A stretch of 12,070 nt of DNA, from the NCBI GenBank assembly GCA_016278435.1, contig JADQBU010000263.1:1-12070 (forward strand), in the 5' to 3' direction. The notes beneath the pieces are model-generated. The model was not told where the DNA came from. It saw nothing but the letters and a program-made list of their open reading frames with translations, and did not search any database. The position numbers were made by a program, and so were the translations under genes. Source of the stretch: Halanaerobiales bacterium (GTDB lineage Bacteria; Bacillota; Halanaerobiia; Halanaerobiales; JADQBU01). This document shows, piece by piece, positions 1 to 7,318 of the stretch. Position 1 is the first letter of the stretch. Every line of letters starts with the position of its first letter.

Positions 1-12
1 CTCTTCCGATCT
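1..12. other. Sequencing adapter remnant at contig end
   Basis: The first twelve bases, CTCTTCCGATCT, are identical to the 3' terminus of the standard Illumina adapter. They sit exactly at the window edge, and they interrupt an open reading frame on the minus strand that starts at 49. This is untrimmed library sequence and not genomic DNA. Genomic sequence begins at about base 13. Confidence 0.9.
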
Positions 13-49
13 CTATAAAAAACAAATTAAACAACTTATTTTTTAACAT
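13..49 (-). CDS. 5' end of a partial gene, possible signal peptide or membrane anchor
   Basis: An ATG at 47-49 is preceded by a very strong ribosome binding site (AAGGAGGG, bases 57-64, seven bases from the ATG). The frame reads MLKNKLFNLFFI before it meets the adapter at base 12. A Lys/Asn start followed by Leu/Phe/Ile fits the beginning of a signal peptide or membrane segment, but twelve residues cannot identify a family. It reads in the same direction as the neighbouring antiporter gene, whose stop lies about 170 bases upstream of this ATG. Between them is a degenerate copy (84-100) of the copper-repressor operator seen elsewhere in the window. The gene is truncated by the contig end. Confidence 0.55.
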
Positions 50-83
50 TTATATTCCCTCCTTGTTTATTAATATATACCAT

Positions 84-100
84 ATACCCTTATGCCGTAA
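84..100 (-). promoter_or_regulatory. Weak candidate CsoR-like operator upstream of the partial gene
   Basis: On the minus strand this reads TTACGGCATAAGGGTAT. One half (GGGTAT) matches the operators found at 4532-9702; the other half (TTACG) has one mismatch to TTACC. A possible -10 (TATACT) lies six bases upstream, the same arrangement as at copZ, but no good -35 is visible. It is distinctly poorer than the other sites and may be chance. Confidence 0.25.
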
Positions 101-220
101 TTAAAGTATAACAATCAATTATGAATTAATTATGAATTTAATTAAAAAACTTATATATGTACTCAATTTTTTGTTAATATACTTTTATGCTTTGTATATC
201 AAATTTTTCAGAGAGTTTCC

Positions 221-1705
221 TTATATAAATATGGGAACTACAAGAAACAATAACGCAGCTATAAAAAACGCAGTTAGATTATATGGCATCTGTGCTTCAA
301 CATATTCCATATGATCTGCCTCTGCAGCTCCTGCAGCCATTACAGTCATCCCCGATAATGGTGAAGTCACATCCCCAAAGGTTCCCCCGGCGAAAACTGC
401 ACCGATTGCCATCGGTATGGACCCTCCAGTAATTGCTGCCAGAGGGATTGATATTGGCATTAATAAGGCAAATGAGCCCCAGGATGAGCCGATAAAGTAA
501 GCAACCAAACCTGTAACTATAAAGGTAATCACCGGCACAAATGGCCCTGATAAGTTATCACCCATAGTTGTTGTTATTAAGCGCGGTAACCCCAGGTCTT
601 TAGTTACATCTGCAATCGGCCAGGCTACTGCCAGAATAGCAATTGTATGAATAATCTTATTGGCCTGTTTAAAGAAACTGTTTGTCAGTTCCTTTAAAGA
701 AAAGCCCTGAAATAAATAGATTACAGCAGCCAGAATAGTTGTAATTACCAGAGCTAAAAACATGGCCCGGGATGATTCTGCATTAATAATTGCCCTCATG
801 AAAGTACCTGCTTCATCTTGACCTGTCCACCACATCATATATACACTTAATGGCAAAAGCAACAATATAGGAATTACCAGGTTTAAAATATGACTATTTC
901 TATTGTTGGCTTTAGAATTCTCATTATTCATACCCATCATTTCCATACCGTCCATATTACCCATTTCCATATCCATAGCCGGTCTGCTGGTAATATTACT
1001 GGAATCATTCCTCAATTCTCTGCGAGACTCATCTCTTTCCAGTTCCCGCATTTTTTTAAAATTAAAATCGAAGATTATTGAAAAAAGTACGACCAGTATA
1101 GAAACAATACTAAAAAAATTAAAAGGAATACTCTTTAAAAAAGTTATATATGGTGAACTACCTATACCTGCTACTTTTAATCCAGTTGCCACCGTTCCCA
1201 CCATAAAGCCGACAAAGGTGGTCGCAATAGGTATCATTATTACCACCGGGCTGGCCGAATTATTAAGCATAAAAGCAAGTCTTTCCCGGGAAATGCCCCT
1301 TTTATCTACCAGTGGTTTAAAGATCATACCTGTTGCCACTACCCGGTAAGCACAGTCAAGAAAAGTGACTATTTCCGTGGCCCAGAGTGCAAGTAATGTC
1401 CCTTTTTTATTTTCTGTTTTCTTGCCGACCCAGCGGGCAAATCCTCGAATTCCCCCTGACATATGCAGTAATCCTACAAAACCGCTAAAAACATAAAGAA
1501 ATAAAAGAACATCCAGATTCCCCTGATCTAAAAAAGTAGCTTCAACATATTCGATCATTTTAGCTAACCCGGTTAACAATCCCGGTTCTACCAGGAAAGA
1601 ACCAACAAGTAAACCTGTCAGTAAAGCCGGTATAATCTGTTTTGTAGCCCAGGCTAAGATTATAGCAACTAAAGGTGGTAATATAGCAAATATTCCTTCT
1701 GGCAT
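221..1705 (-). CDS. NhaC-type Na+/H+ antiporter family protein with a Met-rich loop
   Basis: This is a 494-residue polytopic membrane protein. Family hallmarks are the segment at residues 114-165 (FLDCAYRVVATGM..., then ISRERLAFMLNNSASPVVIMIPIAT), GSSWGSFALLMPISIPLA at about 407-422, and AGGTFGDVTSPLSG at about 439-452. This pattern is shared by NhaC-family antiporters, which exchange Na+ (or other substrates in some members) for H+ across the cytoplasmic membrane. The length is normal for the family. Residues 214-272 form a long hydrophilic loop; within it, 244-259 holds eight Met among Asp, Glu and Gly (bases 929-976). I know of no such motif in typical NhaC, and it looks like a soft-metal ligand patch. 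The ATG start has GGAG at a suitable distance. It is the last gene of an array beginning with glutamate-cysteine ligase, with no obvious terminator between them. The family is clear; the transported ion is not. Confidence 0.85.
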   Translation of the reverse strand: MPEGIFAILPPLVAIILAWATKQIIPALLTGLLVGSFLVEPGLLTGLAKMIEYVEATFLDQGNLDVLLFLYVFSGFVGLLHMSGGIRGFARWVGKKTENKKGTLLALWATEIVTFLDCAYRVVATGMIFKPLVDKRGISRERLAFMLNNSASPVVIMIPIATTFVGFMVGTVATGLKVAGIGSSPYITFLKSIPFNFFSIVSILVVLFSIIFDFNFKKMRELERDESRRELRNDSSNITSRPAMDMEMGNMDGMEMMGMNNENSKANNRNSHILNLVIPILLLLPLSVYMMWWTGQDEAGTFMRAIINAESSRAMFLALVITTILAAVIYLFQGFSLKELTNSFFKQANKIIHTIAILAVAWPIADVTKDLGLPRLITTTMGDNLSGPFVPVITFIVTGLVAYFIGSSWGSFALLMPISIPLAAITGGSIPMAIGAVFAGGTFGDVTSPLSGMTVMAAGAAEADHMEYVEAQMPYNLTAFFIAALLFLVVPIFI

Positions 1706-1758
1706 ACTATCATCACTCCAATTATTTTAGTAGTATAAACTTACAATTGTTCTTTTTA

Positions 1759-1920
1759 TCATATTATTTCAAATTCACTGTATTTATTAACTATATAAGA
1801 AGTTACTATGGCCGCTATTGTATATGAAATTATATGGCCAAGCAAACTGGCTGTATCACTGCGAATTTGTGGTACTATATTATTTAATGGTAATATAAAG
1901 CCCATCCCAAATAAGTACAT
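1759..1920 (-). pseudogene. Fragment of a small hydrophobic membrane protein
   Basis: From the ATG at 1918-1920 the frame encodes 53 residues (MYLFGMGFILPLNNIVPQIR..., ending NKYSEFEII). The same frame stays open back to a stop at 1981-1983, adding IIRKYGKDYYLIKGLGVLGV, which looks like part of the same membrane helix. No start codon with a ribosome binding site exists at the upstream end, and the mrp stop is only a few bases away. The Lys-Gly helix, the SLLGHIISY-like segment and the basic tail resemble the C-terminal half of small clostridial integral membrane proteins. I therefore favour a 5'-truncated remnant over a complete small gene. A genuine 53-residue protein started at 1920 remains possible, since GGAG lies 11 bases upstream of that ATG. 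No function can be assigned. Confidence 0.45.
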
Positions 1921-1986
1921 AACACCTAAAACTCCCAGTCCTTTAATTAGATAATAATCTTTTCCATACTTTCTTATTATTTATAT

Positions 1987-2835
1987 TTAATGACAGGCGA
2001 GGCCATCACTCAAGGCTAATGGCTTTTTATTGGGATCAAATTTATGCTCTCTTGAATCAATTTTACCTGATATTTCTCTGTATCTTTGACTTATTTCAGC
2101 TTCAGGGTCTTCTTTTACAATCGGTAAACCCTGGTCGCTTCCCTGTCTTGTATTTATATCCAAAGGCAACTGCCCCAGTAGAACTGTATTTAACTCCTCA
2201 GCCAGCTTCTGACCCCCACCCTGGCCAAAGATAAACTCTTTATTTCCACAATCAGAACACTGATAGTAAGACATATTTTCTATAATACCTATTATATCTA
2301 TATCCAGTCCTTCAGCGACTTTACCTATTCTTCCGGCAACATTAACAGCTGTTGTCTGGGGTGTTGTGATAACAAGAAGTTCTGCATGGGGTAACTTCTG
2401 CATTATATCCAGAGCCATATCACCGGTTCCCGGTGGTAAATCCAGTAGAAGATAATCCAATTCACCCCATTCAACCTCCTGTAAGAACTGTTGCAATGCA
2501 CCCGACAGTAAAGGCGCCCTCCAGACTACAGGGCTCTTTTCAGATGTAAACGAACCCATAGAAATAACTTTAATATTATTGACCACAGGAGGAATAATTA
2601 ATTTTTTATCTTTAACCTTCACACTGTCTTTAAGACCAATTATTCTTGGTATACTGAAACCATGGACATCAGCATCTAATATGCCTACACTTTTCCCCAT
2701 TTCAGCCAGTGCTATAGCTAAATTAACAGTAACTGTCGACTTACCGACTCCACCTTTACCACTGGCAACAGCAATCAAGCCTTCTTTTATAACACCGTTT
2801 TCAAGTTTTATTATTCCATCTTCCAGTTTATACAT
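1987..2835 (-). CDS. mrp: Mrp/NBP35-family P-loop ATPase, iron-sulfur cluster carrier
   Basis: This is a cytosolic 282-residue MinD/ParA-like ATPase of the Mrp (ApbC/NBP35) family, whose members bind and transfer [4Fe-4S] clusters to apoproteins. A deviant Walker A, GKGGVGKST, is at residues 26-34, with the signature lysine K27. The Walker B-like LLLDLPPGTGD is at 129-139, and the CxxC cluster ligands are C193 and C196 in QCSDCGNKE. The family marker DADVHGFSIPRIIG is at 54-67. It lacks the N-terminal DUF59 domain of some Mrp proteins and begins instead with a short imperfect repeat (LEDGIIK/LENGVIK). The ATG follows GAGGTGA at seven bases. It lies 35 bases downstream of a truncated ATP-grasp gene and in the same array as glutamate-cysteine ligase. 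Fe-S repair beside thiol synthesis fits copper stress, because Cu(I) destroys exposed clusters; that link is inference. Confidence 0.93.
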   Translation of the reverse strand: MYKLEDGIIKLENGVIKEGLIAVASGKGGVGKSTVTVNLAIALAEMGKSVGILDADVHGFSIPRIIGLKDSVKVKDKKLIIPPVVNNIKVISMGSFTSEKSPVVWRAPLLSGALQQFLQEVEWGELDYLLLDLPPGTGDMALDIMQKLPHAELLVITTPQTTAVNVAGRIGKVAEGLDIDIIGIIENMSYYQCSDCGNKEFIFGQGGGQKLAEELNTVLLGQLPLDINTRQGSDQGLPIVKEDPEAEISQRYREISGKIDSREHKFDPNKKPLALSDGLACH

Positions 2836-2870
2836 ATCTATTTCACCTCTTCAGTTTCTTAAATTTATTA

Positions 2871-3146
2871 TTAATCAGAATCCACTAAATAATTCACTGC
2901 TATAAAACTCTCTCCCCTGGAACCAATTATATTTTTGCGTCCGGTCCGGGTGTAGTATCCACTGATCTCTTGATCATACATATAAACACCAAGTTGATAA
3001 CCAAATTCTTCGAAATAAATTTTATTGTTTTTGAAAACCGGCATCTCTATCTGGGGAATATCTATAAACTCCTGAATCAGATAATTATCCTTTTTTACCT
3101 GTTCTAAAAGCTGATTCCACTTATTTTCAGAATAATCCCTGCCCAC
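2871..3146 (-). pseudogene. C-terminal remnant of a circularly permuted ATP-grasp (glutathionylspermidine-synthase-like) protein
   Basis: The 91 residues from a GTG at 3144-3146 match the tail of circularly permuted ATP-grasp proteins: VYVGRDYSENKW, then NYLIQEFIDIPQ, FGYQLGVYMYD and SGYYTRTGRKNIIG. In intact members these follow a large N-terminal region and a lysine-containing ATP-binding segment, several hundred residues missing here. The frame stays open upstream to 3263, across the stop of the ligase gene, reading VYRRATTARIVEEADRAS and LDGG. VYRR also occurs in such proteins but far further from the GG motif, so an internal deletion is likely. The first good start (GTG) has GGGGG seven bases upstream, so a short product could still be made. 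Position after glutamate-cysteine ligase suggests that the lost enzyme performed the next step of low-molecular-weight thiol synthesis. A domain protein or an assembly collapse are alternatives. Confidence 0.55.
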
Positions 3147-3202
3147 ATAGACGCCCCCATCTAAATAAGCCTGAATAAAATCAGAGGCCCTATCAGCTTC
3201 TT

Positions 3203-4483
3203 CTACAATTCTGGCAGTCGTGGCCCGCCTATAAACCAGGTCAATTCTTGAAACACTGCCTCTTTAAAGGTTAAACCATCTTTAAATAAATCCAGGAGAC
3301 AGTCAAGATATTTTCTTTCTTCCTGTTCAAGACCTTCTCTTGCCCGTACTAATATTTCATCTAGAAAGTACTCAACTAATAACTTATCATTAAGAAAAGT
3401 TGTCAGTTCCCTTGTTTTAATTTTATTTTTTATTACTTTGTATGAGATTTTATTCAATCTTTTTGCCATTTCATATAAATAATCTAGATTTTTAGTATTG
3501 TAAAATAATCCTTTAATCAAAGCCAGAAAACCAAAATTATAGGGAAATGGTAATGAGTCGCTCATTCTAATTTCCAGAAACTGCTTTGTCCTGATATCAG
3601 GAAAAGCCATTGAAAACAAATGGTTAATTTCTAAATCTGTATAATTATAGGGGTCAAATATTTCTTTGCTGAGTTTATCACCTGTAAAAACTAAATCATC
3701 TCCCATCATGTAAATAATAGGTGGAATTCCAAGTATATATTTTGCATATGTCCGGTAAGAATAATTTTTATTAAAGATTCCTTTAATTAAACCACATCTC
3801 GCCTGATCACAGTTTTCCCAGATATAAGACCTTATACTACCCTTATCAATAGTTTTTCCTTCAAAAAAAGGTCCATTGTCAAATATTGTATAGATTAATG
3901 GTGATAAAAAATAGGCTGCCTGTATCTTTTTCTTATAATCAAGCTCATCGGTATAATCAATACTCACCTGGAGTGAAGCAGTGCCTTTCATCATGTTGTG
4001 AGCATAAATACCCCTATTTCCCAGATAATTATACATATATTTATATCTCTTTTTCGGTATTAATGGAATATCTCTAATACTACTCACAGGTTGATAACCT
4101 AGATTCATCAGTACCATTCCCCTGCTATTAAGCACAGGAATAATTTCTTCCAGAAATGCGAAATAAACATTTTTTATACTCTTAATAGATTTAAATGGAG
4201 AAATACTTATTTCCAATTGGGATCCAGGCTCAAGTGTTATGACTGCATCCTTCTTCTTTAATTTCAGAATAAACCCCTCTTCATATTCCGGCTGCCAGTC
4301 ATTTTGGGCAAGTTCAGTTAAAATTTCCTGAACACCCATCTCACCAAAATAGGGAATTGCTGTAAGTGTATCTTTATCCAGCACAAAGTGTTCTAATTCC
4401 AGTCCCAGTCGCAAATTATCTTTCTGCTTTTCGCCATTTCTTATATACTCTTCTAAAATACTAACCTGCTTATTATAATCCAT
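3203..4483 (-). CDS. Glutamate-cysteine ligase, GCS2 (plant/alphaproteobacterial-type) family
   Basis: This 426-residue cytosolic enzyme is predicted to join L-glutamate and L-cysteine with ATP to make gamma-glutamylcysteine, the first step towards glutathione. Diagnostic segments are LGLELEHFVL (residues 26-35, with active-site glutamates), LEPGSQLEISISP (84-96) and GTASLQVSIDY (167-177), in the order and spacing of the GCS2 fold. Length is typical. The ATG has a purine-rich AAGGAAGG region about eleven bases upstream. It is the first gene of an array that continues with a broken ATP-grasp gene and mrp. Upstream lie the copA terminator and a CsoR-like operator (4532-4548), so copper-induced expression is likely but unproven. 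With the adjacent ATP-grasp gene truncated, the end product may be gamma-glutamylcysteine itself. Related families (EgtA-like ligases) use the same motifs, so the final thiol is uncertain. Confidence 0.85.
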   Translation of the reverse strand: MDYNKQVSILEEYIRNGEKQKDNLRLGLELEHFVLDKDTLTAIPYFGEMGVQEILTELAQNDWQPEYEEGFILKLKKKDAVITLEPGSQLEISISPFKSIKSIKNVYFAFLEEIIPVLNSRGMVLMNLGYQPVSSIRDIPLIPKKRYKYMYNYLGNRGIYAHNMMKGTASLQVSIDYTDELDYKKKIQAAYFLSPLIYTIFDNGPFFEGKTIDKGSIRSYIWENCDQARCGLIKGIFNKNYSYRTYAKYILGIPPIIYMMGDDLVFTGDKLSKEIFDPYNYTDLEINHLFSMAFPDIRTKQFLEIRMSDSLPFPYNFGFLALIKGLFYNTKNLDYLYEMAKRLNKISYKVIKNKIKTRELTTFLNDKLLVEYFLDEILVRAREGLEQEERKYLDCLLDLFKDGLTFKEAVFQELTWFIGGPRLPEL

Positions 4484-4531
4484 TTAACTGGTTTCCTTCC
4501 TTACTTTTTATATGTTATATAATTGTTATAT

Positions 4532-4548
4532 TTACCCCCGGAGGGTAT
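4532..4548 (-). promoter_or_regulatory. CsoR-type operator upstream of glutamate-cysteine ligase
   Basis: TTACCCCCGGAGGGTAT is a near-palindrome fitting the operator series of this window (WTACC-N7-GGTAT, here with GGGTAT). On the minus strand a TATATA hexamer lies ten bases upstream as a possible -10, the same order as at copA, csoR and copZ, but the matching -35 (TTTCTA) is poor. A second possible -10, TATAAC, lies just downstream. The ligase start codon is about 50 bases downstream of the site. The operator is well supported; the exact promoter is not. Confidence 0.65.
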
Positions 4549-4566
4549 AAAGAAGATCTATATAAA

Positions 4567-4601
4567 GGGGGATAAGATATATAGAAAACTACTCATCCCC
4601 C
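4567..4601 (-). terminator. Rho-independent terminator of copA
   Basis: On the minus strand GGGGGATGAG and CTTATCCCCC form a ten-base stem (one G-U pair) around a 15-base loop, followed by TTTATATAG. It lies about 40 bases after the copA stop. The T-tract is short, so termination may be incomplete, and some read-through into the ligase array is possible. Confidence 0.65.
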
Positions 4602-4640
4602 GGATTTTAAGACCATGTTAATGCTAACACTTTATCTTCT

Positions 4641-7124
4641 TTATTTGCTTTCATAACTGGGCTGTACATCCACCCTGCGCAATAAGTTAGCATTAGTTAC
4701 TACACTGATAGAACTGGTTGCCATCGATATCTCAGCAATTACCGGATGTAATAACCCCAGGATAGCAAAGGGTATGGCTACACTGTTATAGATAAAGGCC
4801 CAGAAAAGGTTCTGCTTTATCTTCCTGAAGGTGGCCCGTGATAATTTAACTGCTGTTATTACTGCTGAAAGATCCCCACGGACCAGAGTTATATCTGATG
4901 ATTCAATCGCTATATCTGTTCCTGTTCCAATTGCTATCCCGACATTGGCCTGGGTTAAAGCCGGGGCATCATTTATTCCGTCTCCTACCATGGCTATTAT
5001 CCCAAATTTATCCTGTAGTTTCATGATTTCATCTACCTTACCATCGGGTAGCACTTCGGCAACTACATGATCTATCCCGACTTCTCTGGCTATGGCCTTT
5101 GCTGTCCTTTCATTATCTCCAGTTATCATCGCTGACTGTAGGCCCAGTTTGTGTAATTCCCTGATGGCATTGACTGAGTCTTCCTTGAGTGCATCTGCTA
5201 CAGCTACTATTCCCAGCAGCTTATCTTTACTTGCCACCAGCATCGCTGTCTTGGCCTCTTCTTCCAGGCGGACCATTTCACTCTCCTGGCCGGCTGTATC
5301 TATGCCTGCTTCTTCCATTAACCTGCGGCTGCCTACCAGTACCTCTTTACCATCTATTTTTGCCGTAACACCTTTTCCTGTTACTGCTCCAAAGTCTTCT
5401 ATCTCTTTTATCTGAAGGTCCCTGTCTTTAGCTCCATTGACAATGGCTACTCCCAGCGGATGCTCAGAACCGGCCTCTACACTGGCTGCCAGTTGCAGTA
5501 GTTCTTCCTCACTCGTACCGTTGGCTGTTACCAGGTCTGTTACCTCTGGTTTACCTTTGGTTATCGTCCCTGTCTTATCAAAGACTATGGTATGCACATC
5601 TTTCATGGTCTGAATGGCTTCTCCTTTACGGATTAATACTCCGTTTTCAGCCCCAATTCCACTTCCTACCATCAACGCTGTCGGTGTGGCCAGACCTAAG
5701 GCACAGGGACAGGCTATTACCAGTACGGCTATGGTAGCAAAAATAGCCAGTGTAAATACTCCCAGATGGGGATTAACCCAGGGTAAAAAACTCTGGGCCC
5801 AGATGCCAACACTTCTTAACTCTTCCGGGAATACCAACCAGAGAATAAAGGTGGCTGCTGCAATTATCAGTACAGCCGGCACAAAAATCCCGGTTATCCT
5901 GTCGGCAAACTCCTGGATGGGTACTTTGGTCCCCTGGGCTTCCTCAACCATCTTGATAACCTGAGATAAGAAGGTATCTTTACCTACCCTGGTCGCCTTT
6001 ACTTTAATCAGACCGTTCTGGTTGACTGTAGCTCCGATTACCTCATCCTCAACTGTCCTTTCTACCGGCATTGATTCCCCGGTAGCCATCGATTCATCAA
6101 CTGTTGTCTTACCTTCTATTATCTCCCCATCGGTCGGTATCTTCTCTCCGGGTCTAATCAGCATTACATCTCCCGGCTGTACATCCTCTATCGGTATCTC
6201 TTTTTCTTCACCATCTACTATGACTGTAGCTGTCTTGGCCCCCAGCTCCAGCAGCTTTTTAATCGCCTGTGAAGCCCGTCCTTTGGCCGTCTCTTCTATA
6301 TATCTACCTGTTAAGTGAAAGGCCATAATCATTCCGGCTACCCCGGCATAATTAGCTATCGGAGTGAAAAATACCGCCGGACCGGTGATAAAGGCGGCCC
6401 CGGTTCCAATTGCTATCAGCACATCCATATTGGCTCCACCATGGCTTACTGCCCGGTAGGCAGTTACAAAAGTCTTCCTACCAAATAAAAATAACGGTGG
6501 TATAGCAAGAATGACCATTCCTAAATCATATATCATCTGATTGGGCCAGGCTATCCCAAATACCATATCCGGTATCATCCAGATGATAATCGGTATGGTA
6601 AAAGCCCAGGTCCCCCACATCTTCCTTTTGGCTTCCTTTACTTTCTTTAAATCATTATCTTCTTCAGCTTCAGTGCTCTCATCACCTTCAACCCCGATTA
6701 CTTCATAACCGGCATTTGCTACTATCTGGTTAAAGTCCTGTCGGGTTATTACTGTCGGGTCATATTCAACCGTCCCTTTCTCAGTGGCTATGTTTACACT
6801 GGCTGTATATACACCTTCAGCCTTGTTTAGGGACTTCTCCACTGCTGCTGAACAACTGGCACAGGTCATCCCACCTATTTTAAGTGTAATCTTCTCCCGT
6901 TCATCTTTTACATCATAACCTGTACTCCTTACTACTTCAGCCAGTTTTTCTTCATCAACTTCAGCTGGATCAAACTCTACATAGGCCTTTTCAGCAGCAA
7001 AGTTCACCTGGGCCTGTTTTACACCTTTAGCTTTATTTAATGCTTTCTCAATAGTCTGAGCACAGCTGGCACAGCTCATCCCCTCTAACTGTAATGTTGC
7101 TTTCTTTAATCCTTTTTCTGCCAT
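4641..7124 (-). CDS. copA: Cu(I)-exporting P1B-1-type ATPase CopA
   Basis: This is an 827-residue membrane pump that uses ATP to export Cu(I) from the cytoplasm. Two N-terminal heavy-metal-associated domains carry GMSCASC (residues 15-21) and GMTCASC (85-91). The transmembrane metal site has CPC at 472-474, Tyr-Asn at 779-780 and MATSS at 801-805, which together indicate the Cu(I)/Ag(I) subgroup. Catalytic motifs are TGES (348-351), the phosphorylated DKTGT (D516), the nucleotide-binding His-Pro (555-556) and GDGINDAP (714-721). All are intact and the length is normal for a two-HMA CopA. The ATG is eight bases after GGAGGTG. It has its own promoter with a CsoR-type operator (7167-7221) and a hairpin terminator, so it forms a single-gene unit. 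The copper chaperone CopZ encoded at 9326-9114 is its likely metal donor. Confidence 0.97.
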   Translation of the reverse strand: MAEKGLKKATLQLEGMSCASCAQTIEKALNKAKGVKQAQVNFAAEKAYVEFDPAEVDEEKLAEVVRSTGYDVKDEREKITLKIGGMTCASCSAAVEKSLNKAEGVYTASVNIATEKGTVEYDPTVITRQDFNQIVANAGYEVIGVEGDESTEAEEDNDLKKVKEAKRKMWGTWAFTIPIIIWMIPDMVFGIAWPNQMIYDLGMVILAIPPLFLFGRKTFVTAYRAVSHGGANMDVLIAIGTGAAFITGPAVFFTPIANYAGVAGMIMAFHLTGRYIEETAKGRASQAIKKLLELGAKTATVIVDGEEKEIPIEDVQPGDVMLIRPGEKIPTDGEIIEGKTTVDESMATGESMPVERTVEDEVIGATVNQNGLIKVKATRVGKDTFLSQVIKMVEEAQGTKVPIQEFADRITGIFVPAVLIIAAATFILWLVFPEELRSVGIWAQSFLPWVNPHLGVFTLAIFATIAVLVIACPCALGLATPTALMVGSGIGAENGVLIRKGEAIQTMKDVHTIVFDKTGTITKGKPEVTDLVTANGTSEEELLQLAASVEAGSEHPLGVAIVNGAKDRDLQIKEIEDFGAVTGKGVTAKIDGKEVLVGSRRLMEEAGIDTAGQESEMVRLEEEAKTAMLVASKDKLLGIVAVADALKEDSVNAIRELHKLGLQSAMITGDNERTAKAIAREVGIDHVVAEVLPDGKVDEIMKLQDKFGIIAMVGDGINDAPALTQANVGIAIGTGTDIAIESSDITLVRGDLSAVITAVKLSRATFRKIKQNLFWAFIYNSVAIPFAILGLLHPVIAEISMATSSISVVTNANLLRRVDVQPSYESK

Positions 7125-7166
7125 CTTTTTTACACCTCCGGATATATCTCATATCTTTAATACTTT

Positions 7167-7221
7167 ATACCCCTATATGGTATGTTATTTACAATATAAC
7201 ACTTCTCTTCTAGTTTGTCAA
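7167..7221 (-). promoter_or_regulatory. copA promoter with CsoR operator
   Basis: On the minus strand a perfect -35 TTGACA (7216-7221) and -10 TATATT (7193-7198) are separated by 17 bases. Nine bases after the -10 lies the near-palindrome read on the plus strand as ATACCCCTATATGGTAT (7167-7183). It covers the expected transcription start, so a bound repressor would block initiation. Copper-loaded CsoR releasing this site is the established logic for copA genes in Firmicutes. Confidence 0.85.
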
Positions 7222-7267
7222 GTAATTTGAAATACAATTCAAAGATTATTTGTTACAAGTTAAAATT

Positions 7268-7301
7268 GCTGAGGCCCGGCTTATATAAGCCGGGCCTCAG
7301 C
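7268..7301 (-). terminator. Perfect 34-bp palindrome, terminator of the methyltransferase/Spo0E operon
   Basis: Two 17-base arms are exact reverse complements (left arm GCTGAGGCCCGGCTTAT) with no spacer, giving a GC-rich 15-bp stem closed by an ATAT loop. It lies 17 bases after the Spo0E-like stop and before the copA promoter. On the minus strand it is followed by AATTTTAA, a modest T-tract. It would insulate copA from the upstream operon. Confidence 0.75.
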
Positions 7302-7318
7302 GCCTGAAGAAAATTTTA

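Noticed and set aside
132..314. Plus-strand 60-residue frame overlapping the antiporter 3' end
   Set aside because: It has no ribosome binding site, its composition is that of AT-rich noncoding DNA, and half of it is antisense to a well-supported gene.
903..1349. Plus-strand 148-residue frame inside nhaC
   Set aside because: It is antisense to strongly conserved membrane-protein sequence and has no family resemblance; it is a shadow frame.
5092..6318. Plus-strand frames opposite copA
   Set aside because: They are Ser/Thr/Pro/Ala-rich shadows of the conserved copA coding sequence.
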